From the NCBI GenBank assembly GCA_023429265.1, contig JAEYVS010000001.1:1-7458 (forward strand): DNA of 7,458 nt, read 5' to 3'. Positions within the stretch are counted from its first letter, which is position 1, and each line of letters begins with the position of its first letter. The notes under the pieces are model-generated. The model saw nothing but the letters and a program-made list of their open reading frames with translations. It had not been told where the DNA came from and made no database searches. Below, one piece after another: positions 1 to 5,388 of this stretch. Source of the stretch: Bacteroidota bacterium. Its GTDB lineage: Bacteria; Bacteroidota; Ignavibacteria; Tepidaquicellales; Tepidaquicellaceae. Made by a program: the position numbers and the translations under genes.

Positions 1-2
1 AA

Positions 3-332
3 ACGGGAACAGGCGGTATAACATCCATAAGTCACTTATCTTCCGAAACACCGCAAGATTTTTCTCTTCATCAAAACTATCCGAATCCATTTAATCCGAT
101 AACATCGATAAGGTTTGATATTCCTTCGTCAGTGAGAGGAGAGAAATCAAAGGTGAAATTGTCGGTATATGACATTGCAGGTAAAGAGGTCGCAGTATTT
201 GTAAATAGTGAGCTTCAGCCGGGGGTGCACGAATATAATTTTGACGGTAGCGAGCTCGGGAGCGGGGTGTATTTTTATAAACTTCAAAGCGGGAATCTTA
301 TTGAGACGCGGAGGATGGTGCTGGTAAAATGA
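3..332 (+). CDS. T9SS type A sorting domain protein, C-terminal part (5' end outside window)
   Basis: This is the 3' end of a secreted or surface protein gene that enters the window already open; the frame beginning at base 3 has no stop until TGA at 330-332. A GTG at 132 could be taken for a start, but homology runs well upstream of it: the sorting-domain signature QNYPNPFNPIT is encoded before that codon, so this is an incomplete gene and not a 66-residue protein. The visible part is a linker followed by a T9SS C-terminal domain of about 90 residues: NYPNPFNP, then LSVYDIAGKEV, an ELQPGVHEY segment, SGVYFYKL and the terminal ETRRMVLVK. In this family the domain directs export across the outer membrane by the Por machinery and is then usually removed or anchored. 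The function of the missing body is unknown. It has the same sorting domain as the two downstream plus-strand genes. Its stop abuts the stop of the convergent acetyltransferase gene. Confidence 0.9.
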   Translation, partial: TGTGGITSISHLSSETPQDFSLHQNYPNPFNPITSIRFDIPSSVRGEKSKVKLSVYDIAGKEVAVFVNSELQPGVHEYNFDGSELGSGVYFYKLQSGNLIETRRMVLVK

Positions 333-818
333 TCAGGCTACATTCTGTTTTGAGAGCAGATGGGAATTAATATTAATGATGAAGATCTCTTCACCTTTGG
401 AGTAGATGCCGGTATTTTTCATTTTACATTTTTCGCAGATGCGCATAGCGGCTTTATTGCTTGGTTCGACTTTCGCTTTTAATGCTTTTGAGTTTTTGAA
501 TTTTTTTCCTACCTGGATGATAGCTTCCTTCAGGCCTAGAGTGCCATATCCCATATTCTGGGATTTTTTGTCAATTATGAACCCTTCTACCCAGTAGTTC
601 TGACTGCTGTACGGATCACATTTTATATTAAAATAGCCTACGATAGAGTCACCTGCATATATAGCATACGGAAACAACCTAAGACCGTCCGGCTTAACAT
701 AGACCTTTGAAAGCGAGACGGAAACCGGTAATACATAATGCTGCTGCTTTGGATAAACCGAGAGACGCAGTACGTCTTCCCAGTTTGACTTGGATACGGG
801 TTTGATAGATACTTTCAC
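333..818 (-). CDS. GNAT family N-acetyltransferase, BltD/PaiA-like
   Basis: A 161-residue cytoplasmic GNAT acetyltransferase, a typical single-domain length. The acetyl-CoA pyrophosphate-binding motif A is visible as QNMGYG (residues 87-92), following the beta-4 strand VEGFIID. A late EPSNKAAMRICEKCKM segment (about 118-133) matches the usual N-x-x-A motif and closing helix. The N-terminus (KPVSKSNWEDVLRLSV), a central LFPYAIYAGDSIVGYF and the NYWVEGFIID block resemble spermine/spermidine acetyltransferases of the BltD/PaiA type, so a polyamine or other small amine is a plausible acceptor. That substrate is inference from family resemblance. The start is GTG at 818; no in-frame ATG exists between it and the upstream stop, and the Shine-Dalgarno-like AAGGTGA overlaps the start codon, so initiation may be weak. 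It is convergent with the T9SS gene to its left, stop to stop, and is probably transcribed alone. Confidence 0.85.
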   Translation of the reverse strand: MKVSIKPVSKSNWEDVLRLSVYPKQQHYVLPVSVSLSKVYVKPDGLRLFPYAIYAGDSIVGYFNIKCDPYSSQNYWVEGFIIDKKSQNMGYGTLGLKEAIIQVGKKFKNSKALKAKVEPSNKAAMRICEKCKMKNTGIYSKGEEIFIININSHLLSKQNVA

Positions 819-854
819 CTTAACGGATCCCGGTTTTTTTCTTAAATTGCCCTA

Positions 855-883
855 CAAATAAATTTAAAATATCTCCGGGCAAA
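855..883 (-). promoter_or_regulatory. Possible Bacteroidota-type promoter for the BltD-like GNAT gene
   Basis: Read on the minus strand, TTTG (883-880) is followed after 17 bp by TTTATTTG (862-855), which matches the -7 consensus TAnnTTTG at all but the second position. It lies about 36 bp upstream of the GTG start. The spacer is shorter than the usual 19-21 bp, so this is only a weak candidate. Confidence 0.25.
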
Positions 884-937
884 TTCACAGAAAAACTTCC
901 TCAAATCATAGCAATCAGGAATTATGTGAATAGGCAA

Positions 938-1264
938 CTATCTTTTGTCTGATGCAAGTTTAGATAATGCATCATCCCAAGATGGCATATCGGTGGAATT
1001 CCATCTGCTGCTTCCATAATCGGATGAAAAATTCCTGATAATTTTCATTGCCTCTTTATGGGGACCTGAGAGCATAAAGTCCATCATAGATTTCTCATCA
1101 TCCCATAGGGTTAGGGTATAGAAAGTCAATCCCGTAGATCTGGATCTCATTCCTTTATTTCCTTGAGCAGATCTGGCCTGTTTGAAAATTTTACTTGAAA
1201 TGAAGAAGAATTTGGGCAATTTCAGGATGTTTTTCAACTTAATTTTGGTTATCGATGTAATCAT
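938..1264 (-). CDS. DUF3291/ABM-like dimeric alpha/beta-barrel protein
   Basis: A 108-residue cytoplasmic protein with no signal peptide. An N-terminal beta strand (ITSITKIKLKN), a basic helix (SSKIFKQARSAQG), a second strand with a TFYTLTLWDDEKSMMDFM segment (about 47-64) and then SGPHKEAMKII fit the ferredoxin-like fold of the antibiotic-biosynthesis-monooxygenase/DUF3291 superfamily. The phrase [TL]-W-x-[DS]-E-x-x-M-x-x-F followed by S-G-x-H-x-x-A-M is characteristic of that group. Members usually dimerise; some act as cofactor-free monooxygenases or heme-binding proteins, but many have no known activity and no catalytic residue can be assigned here. The start is ATG at 1264, about 20 bp downstream of a strong Bacteroidota-type promoter. 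The gene is divergent from the T9SS gene starting at 1428 and ends in TAG, 119 bp before the start of the BltD-like gene on the same strand. A palindrome within its promoter suggests repressor control. Confidence 0.75.
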   Translation of the reverse strand: MITSITKIKLKNILKLPKFFFISSKIFKQARSAQGNKGMRSRSTGLTFYTLTLWDDEKSMMDFMLSGPHKEAMKIIRNFSSDYGSSRWNSTDMPSWDDALSKLASDKR

Positions 1265-1285
1265 TGCTATTAATTATTAACACTA

Positions 1286-1316
1286 CAAATATACTGAACA
1301 CTGTTCATTATTTCAA
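1286..1316 (-). promoter_or_regulatory. Bacteroidota-type promoter of the DUF3291-like gene
   Basis: On the minus strand, TTG (1316-1314) is followed after exactly 20 bp by TATATTTG (1293-1286). This is a perfect match to the sigma-ABfr type consensus TTG-N19-21-TAnnTTTG known from Bacteroidota. The -7 element lies 21 bp upstream of the ATG at 1264, giving a short 5' leader. This is the clearest promoter in the window. Confidence 0.75.
1295..1307. promoter_or_regulatory. 13-bp perfect palindrome in promoter spacer, probable operator
   Basis: TGAACA-C-TGTTCA has two perfect 6-bp half-sites around a single central base. It sits wholly between the -33 and -7 elements of the minus-strand promoter, ending one base before the -7 box. 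A dimeric repressor bound here would block polymerase, as is typical of TetR-type and similar regulators. The identity of the regulator is unknown, and no matching gene is adjacent. Confidence 0.55.
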
Positions 1317-1427
1317 GTGTAGATTTTAACTCCAAAAGAAAACTGCAACAAAACGGAGAAACATTCATTGATTTAAACTCTGATAAATAGTTAGATTGCA
1401 TTAGTTAGATAATTAAAAGTTGAAATT

Positions 1428-3029
1428 ATGAAACTGCCAATATTACTTTTTTTGAGTTTACTGCTGCCAATATCCATTAATGCTCAGCCGGACAGCGGAT
1501 CAAATTTTTTAAATGGAAATAATATAAGTACTCCGTTTTTTACAACAGGAGTTTTTGATCAGGGGATATTTACAAATAATACAGCCGGATTTGAATGGCC
1601 TATCGGGTCAGGAAAAACCGCGATATTCACAGCAGGTCTCACAATTGCTGCCAAAATTAATGGGCAGATCAAAATGGCAGCTGCATCATATACAGGAGAA
1701 TATGCTCCCGGATATATAATAAATGGTGTGCCTAACACAAACAACAGCTTTAAGATGTATAAGGTAAAGCGGGGCGATAACCAGTTTAATAATCCGGATT
1801 ATGCTAACTGGGGATTGATGGTACCTTATGGCGCACCATATATAGATGTAAACAATAATGGAATTTATGAAGCTTCAATCGATACCCCCGGCGTAAGTGG
1901 TGCATCCCAGACACTATTTTTGTGTATGACGGATGGCTTTCCTGAAAATCACAGTCCAGCTGAAGGATTTGGAGGAGGGACATCTCCCTTGAATGCCGAA
2001 ATTCATATGACGGCCTGGTGTTATAACACCCCCGGGCTTCAGGATGTGCAATTCATCAAGTGGGACATTATAAATAAATCCGGGTCATCGTGGGATGGTG
2101 CGATATTTTCAATTGTGAGTGATCCTGACCTTGGAGATCCTGTGGATGATTACGTTGGTTGTGATATCAATCTGGATATGGGATTTTGTTATAATGCAGA
2201 TAATAATGATAGCGGGTTTGTATCGGGATACGGAGTAAATCCTCCCGCGGTGGGAATAATGCTCTTAAAGACCCCCTATCTTACCGGGAATGTTCAATAC
2301 GGAATGAGTTCATTTATACAATTTAAATGGACACAGGCAGGTCCATTATGTGAATATCCTCCTGATACCCCAATAGAAGCATATAATTTTATGAAGGGGT
2401 TAAAGAAGGATGGCACTAAATGGGTAAACGCCAATACAATGAATACTACAAAATATATATGGTCCGGAGATCCCGAAACGGGAAGCGGCTGGAATGAATC
2501 TGATGGCAAGATAAATAACTGCGGGGGAGATACTACGGGAGCTGTGAATCCAAGCCCTCCCGGAGATAAGAGAATGGTAATAAATACAGGCGACACTCTG
2601 AATAATGTCAATAACGGACAGATGGTTACTATCGTAGCTGCCCAGCTGATAGCGCGAGGATCGAGTAATTTGAATTCCGTAACAAAACTAAAACAGCTGA
2701 CTAACACCGTTCAAAATTTCTGGCAGACGATTGGTATAAATCCAATCTCTTCCGAGATTCCGGAGTCATTCACGCTGGAGCAGAACTACCCTAACCCGTT
2801 CAACCCATCGACTAAGATAAGATTCAGCATCCCTAAGAGTACCGGACTGGTGAAGCTGAGTATTTATGACATAGCGGGGAAGGAAGTAGCAAGGCTGGTG
2901 AACGAAGAGCTGCAGGCGGGAGTTTATGAGTATGATTTTAATGGTGACAATTTGTCCAGCGGGATGTATTTTTATAGACTGGAGACACGGGATTTTTTTG
3001 AAACAAGAAAAATGGTTTTAGTAAAGTAA
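1428..3029 (+). CDS. T9SS-secreted protein of unknown function, tandem paralogue 1
   Basis: A 533-residue exported protein. Residues 1-19 form a Sec signal peptide (KLPILLFLSLLLPISINA, probable cleavage after A19). Residues 444-533 are a T9SS type A sorting domain (NYPNPFNPSTKI, LSIYDIAGKEV, SSGMYFYRL, terminal ETRKMVLVK). The mature body, about 20-440, matches no enzyme I can name. Motifs shared with the next gene are GEYAPGYI (90-97), GAPY-x-DVNNNG (135-145; the D-x-N-x-N-G part resembles a calcium-binding loop), AEGFGGGT (178-185), DDYVGCD (240-246), NPPA-x-G (271-276), GDPETGSGW (347-355), NCGG and GD-[KR]-R-M. Four cysteines are shared with the paralogue (166, 245, 308, 365), suggesting disulfides or metal sites. 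The likely location is the cell surface or outside the cell; a structural, adhesive or substrate-binding role is possible but unproven. The ATG at 1428 is chosen because the signal peptide begins there. No strong Shine-Dalgarno is seen. It is probably co-transcribed with the following gene, 29 bp downstream. Confidence 0.88.
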   Translation: MKLPILLFLSLLLPISINAQPDSGSNFLNGNNISTPFFTTGVFDQGIFTNNTAGFEWPIGSGKTAIFTAGLTIAAKINGQIKMAAASYTGEYAPGYIINGVPNTNNSFKMYKVKRGDNQFNNPDYANWGLMVPYGAPYIDVNNNGIYEASIDTPGVSGASQTLFLCMTDGFPENHSPAEGFGGGTSPLNAEIHMTAWCYNTPGLQDVQFIKWDIINKSGSSWDGAIFSIVSDPDLGDPVDDYVGCDINLDMGFCYNADNNDSGFVSGYGVNPPAVGIMLLKTPYLTGNVQYGMSSFIQFKWTQAGPLCEYPPDTPIEAYNFMKGLKKDGTKWVNANTMNTTKYIWSGDPETGSGWNESDGKINNCGGDTTGAVNPSPPGDKRMVINTGDTLNNVNNGQMVTIVAAQLIARGSSNLNSVTKLKQLTNTVQNFWQTIGINPISSEIPESFTLEQNYPNPFNPSTKIRFSIPKSTGLVKLSIYDIAGKEVARLVNEELQAGVYEYDFNGDNLSSGMYFYRLETRDFFETRKMVLVK

Positions 3030-3058
3030 AAATTAAGTTTTAAGGAATAATTACCACA

Positions 3059-4684
3059 ATGAAACATAAATATTTTTATTTTTTGATTTTTATTCTACTA
3101 CTCAATTCCTACGGATACAGTCAAATTCAACAAACCCACGTAAGGTTCGCCCCTAACCGGCTGGCTACATATATATCAAATACCGGGGTATTTAACCAGA
3201 ATATCGAACAGACAAACTTTCCCGGACTGGAGTGGCCGGCGGGATCCAATAAATTTGTTTGGTTTACGTCAGGACTGACGATAGGAGCAAAAGTAAACGG
3301 GCAGCTTAGAATGGCTGTTGCATCCTACAACGGAGAATATGCTCCCGGTTATATTTTAGGAGATTCAGCTTATACTGATTCGGATTTCAGGCATTATCGG
3401 ATAAATAGTTCTGAAAGCCCATTGGGAAATCCCGACTATGAAAATTATCATAAAATGATACCTTTTGGTGCTCCATATGGTGACGTAAATAATAACGGAG
3501 TGTTTGACATAGGTATAGATAAACCCGGAATGAAGGGCGCATTCGAAACTGTTTTTATTTGTCTTACAGATGGCTTTATAGAACAGCATAACTCCAGTGA
3601 GGGCTTCGGCGGAGGGACTGCCCCTCTTATGGCGGAAGTAAGAGTAACATTCTGGGGAAATAGTTTTCCCGGACTGGAGAATGTGCACTTCATGAAATTC
3701 GAGATAATAAACAAAAGCGGGTCGGCATGGGATTCGACATATTTTGCATTGATTAATGACGTAGACCTTGGAGAATCAACAGATGATTACGTAGGCTGTG
3801 ATACTATACTTGACATGGGATATGTATATAATTCCGACAATGAAGACGGAAGCGGAAGTCATATAACGTATGGTCTAAATCCCCCTGCTGCGGGAATGAA
3901 ATTCTTAAAAATTTCCGGACAGAAGTATAACAAAATGAGAACATTTTGCAGATTCAACAATTCGAGTTTTGGGCAATGTGAAAATGATCCCGATAGTCCT
4001 ACCGAAGCTTATAGATTTATCAGTGGGTATAAAAACGATGGTTCCCATTGGATAAATCCTCTAACAATGGAGCCAACAAAATATAACTTTCCAGGTGACC
4101 CTGAAACCGGAAGCGGATGGACTGAACTGAACGGCAGATTTGACAATTGCGGGGGAAATCCTGGTATGATAGTTCCAAATCCCGGAGGGGATAGAAGAAT
4201 GTTATTTAGTACCGGCTCTGAATCACTTACTGTAAACCCGGGTGATACAACAACTATCTACGCTATGCAACTGGTTGCAAGAGGTACGAATCATTTAAAC
4301 TCGGTGACTGAGCTGAAGAAAAAAGCTCGCCGGGCAGAAATAATTTTTAATGCTTTCTTCGCTCAATACCTTACACATACACCAATATCAGGAAATCCTC
4401 TGCCGGTTAAATATCAGTTATTTCAAAATTATCCAAACCCCTTCAATCCGACTACGACAATTAAACTTGAGATACCCGAATTTTCATCAGGCTTTGAAGC
4501 AGTAACAAAGCTTGCTGTATTTGACATATCCGGGAGGGAGGTAATTACATTCATTAATGAGAAACTGGAGCCGGGGACTTATGAATATACTTTAGATGGT
4601 ACACATTTATCAAGCGGAGTGTATTATTACAAACTGGAAAGCGGGGGATTTATTGAAACAAGGAAAATGGTTTTAGTTAAATAA
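3059..4684 (+). CDS. T9SS-secreted protein of unknown function, tandem paralogue 2
   Basis: A 541-residue paralogue of the preceding gene, alignable from the signal peptide to the end. Residues 1-21 are a hydrophobic Sec signal peptide ending GYS, with Q22 as the likely mature N-terminus. The body repeats the family motifs GEYAPGYI (92-99), GAPY-x-DVNNNG (137-147), EGFGGGT (181-187), DDYVGCD (242-248), NPPAAG (274-279), GDPETGSGW (346-354) and NCGG (363-366). Cysteines 168, 247, 307 and 364 correspond to those of paralogue 1. Residues from about 448 to 541 are the T9SS sorting domain, with QNYPNPFNPTTTIKL and terminal ETRKMVLVK; it is a few residues longer than in paralogue 1 because of a SSGFEAVTK insertion after the first strand. 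An AAGGA Shine-Dalgarno (3042-3046) lies 12 bases before the ATG, one of the few recognisable ribosome sites here. Synonymous codons differ widely from paralogue 1, so the duplication is not recent. The function is unknown; a surface or extracellular location is expected. Confidence 0.88.
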   Translation: MKHKYFYFLIFILLLNSYGYSQIQQTHVRFAPNRLATYISNTGVFNQNIEQTNFPGLEWPAGSNKFVWFTSGLTIGAKVNGQLRMAVASYNGEYAPGYILGDSAYTDSDFRHYRINSSESPLGNPDYENYHKMIPFGAPYGDVNNNGVFDIGIDKPGMKGAFETVFICLTDGFIEQHNSSEGFGGGTAPLMAEVRVTFWGNSFPGLENVHFMKFEIINKSGSAWDSTYFALINDVDLGESTDDYVGCDTILDMGYVYNSDNEDGSGSHITYGLNPPAAGMKFLKISGQKYNKMRTFCRFNNSSFGQCENDPDSPTEAYRFISGYKNDGSHWINPLTMEPTKYNFPGDPETGSGWTELNGRFDNCGGNPGMIVPNPGGDRRMLFSTGSESLTVNPGDTTTIYAMQLVARGTNHLNSVTELKKKARRAEIIFNAFFAQYLTHTPISGNPLPVKYQLFQNYPNPFNPTTTIKLEIPEFSSGFEAVTKLAVFDISGREVITFINEKLEPGTYEYTLDGTHLSSGVYYYKLESGGFIETRKMVLVK

Positions 4685-4697
4685 GTTTGTAGTGAAT

Positions 4698-4721
4698 GTG
4701 TTTAATCTTACAATTAAACAC
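4698..4721. other. AT-rich perfect hairpin downstream of the T9SS pair
   Basis: GTGTTTAAT (4698-4706) and ATTAAACAC (4713-4721) form a perfect 9-bp stem around a 6-base loop, starting 13 bases after the stop of the second T9SS gene. No U-run follows on either strand, so it is not a classic intrinsic terminator. It could protect the mRNA 3' end or be a protein-binding palindrome. Confidence 0.5.
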
Positions 4722-4733
4722 TAAGGGAAAAAG

Positions 4734-4762
4734 GAAAGGCGGGTTAATTGTTCCCGCCTTTC
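4734..4762. terminator. Probable bidirectional intrinsic terminator
   Basis: GAAAGGCGGG (4734-4743) and CCCGCCTTTC (4753-4762) form a perfect 10-bp stem with a 9-base loop between two convergent transcription units. On the minus strand the stem is followed by CTTTTTCCC, a reasonable U-tract. On the plus strand it runs into TTTCT, a weaker one. The right arm and loop overlap the last codons and the TAA stop (4744-4746) of the PaiB-like gene, so the terminator is partly coding. Confidence 0.75.
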
Positions 4763-5388
4763 TCATTAAAGGTCTTTTTTCTCTGGCGTTCCTTTTTCAT
4801 TTCTTCGAGTACCTGCTGCGACTGTTCATCTTCTCTTTCGGATAGCCCTTTATAAACTCCCTGCCTGTCGTCTTCGTTCTTATTCTGGCTGAGCTTGTAC
4901 TTAGCCTGGAGCTCATCGACGGTTATCTCAAAGCCAATTACGCCCTTCATCAGTTTCCTGACGTGATCGTCAGGGTAGGAATGAATGTCGTGACCGCCTT
5001 CACCTTCATTTGTTTTCACGAGGTCGGAGAGGGATTTGTGCAGCTCTTCATCATTTATCAGTCTGAGCGTACCGTAAGCGTGTACCGCCTGGAAATTCCA
5101 CGTTGGGACTTCATTGTTTTTATACCAGGTGGACGAAATGTATGTATGTGGTCCGGGGAAAATCACCAGAACTTTAGCGCCATCAGTGAGTGAATGCTTC
5201 TGCTCGTTAGCCCTGGCAATGTGAGCGCGGAGGATCTTCTGGTTGTCTTTTAGTTCAAACATAAACGGAATATGCGTGGCAATGGGGATACCATCCTGCA
5301 CGGAGATTATAATTCCGAAGCTATTCTCACGGATAAATCGCTCTATTTCCTGTTCGTCTGTTTCTTTAAAATGTTTTGGTATATACAT
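4744..5388 (-). CDS. paiB: PaiB-family FMN-binding protein / putative transcriptional regulator
   Basis: A 214-residue cytoplasmic protein of the PaiB/FMN-binding split-barrel family, close to the usual length of about 205-210. Family hallmarks in order are the N-terminal MYIPKHFKE, a first barrel strand FGIIISVQDGIPIATHIPF (24-42), GPHTYISSTWY (79-89), VPTWNFQAVHAYG (94-106) and, near the end, AKYKLSQNK (162-170). The T-Y-I-S and P-T-W-N-F blocks are the most conserved parts of the family. In Bacillus subtilis PaiB was described genetically as a negative regulator of sporulation and protease genes, but many homologues may be flavin- or heme-binding enzymes; no helix-turn-helix is evident here. 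The C-terminal tail (about 184-214) is strongly charged and rich in E, K and R, longer than the core needs. The ATG overlaps the stop of the upstream peptidase gene by one base (TAATG), implying translational coupling. No paiA gene is adjacent, although a BltD/PaiA-like GNAT lies about 4 kb away. Confidence 0.85.
   Translation of the reverse strand: MYIPKHFKETDEQEIERFIRENSFGIIISVQDGIPIATHIPFMFELKDNQKILRAHIARANEQKHSLTDGAKVLVIFPGPHTYISSTWYKNNEVPTWNFQAVHAYGTLRLINDEELHKSLSDLVKTNEGEGGHDIHSYPDDHVRKLMKGVIGFEITVDELQAKYKLSQNKNEDDRQGVYKGLSEREDEQSQQVLEEMKKERQRKKTFNEKGGNN

Noticed and set aside
132..332. A separate 66-residue gene starting at GTG 132
   Set aside because: The sorting-domain signature is encoded upstream in the same frame, so this is only the tail of a longer gene.
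829..840. T7 run after GGATCCCGG as a plus-strand terminator
   Set aside because: No stable stem precedes it, and no plus-strand gene ends nearby; it is in the leader of a minus-strand gene.
847..882. Inverted repeat TTGCCC ... GGGCAA as a terminator of the DUF3291-like gene
   Set aside because: The arms are only 6 bp with a 24-base loop and no U-tract; it could easily be chance.
1368..1399. TTG-N21-TAGATTGC as promoter of the first tandem T9SS gene
   Set aside because: The -7 element matches TAnnTTTG poorly at its end; too weak to list as a feature.
2294..3714. Minus-strand open frames of 88-137 codons within the two T9SS genes
   Set aside because: They lie opposite strongly conserved paralogous coding sequence, have no ribosome sites, and their content mirrors the sense codons.
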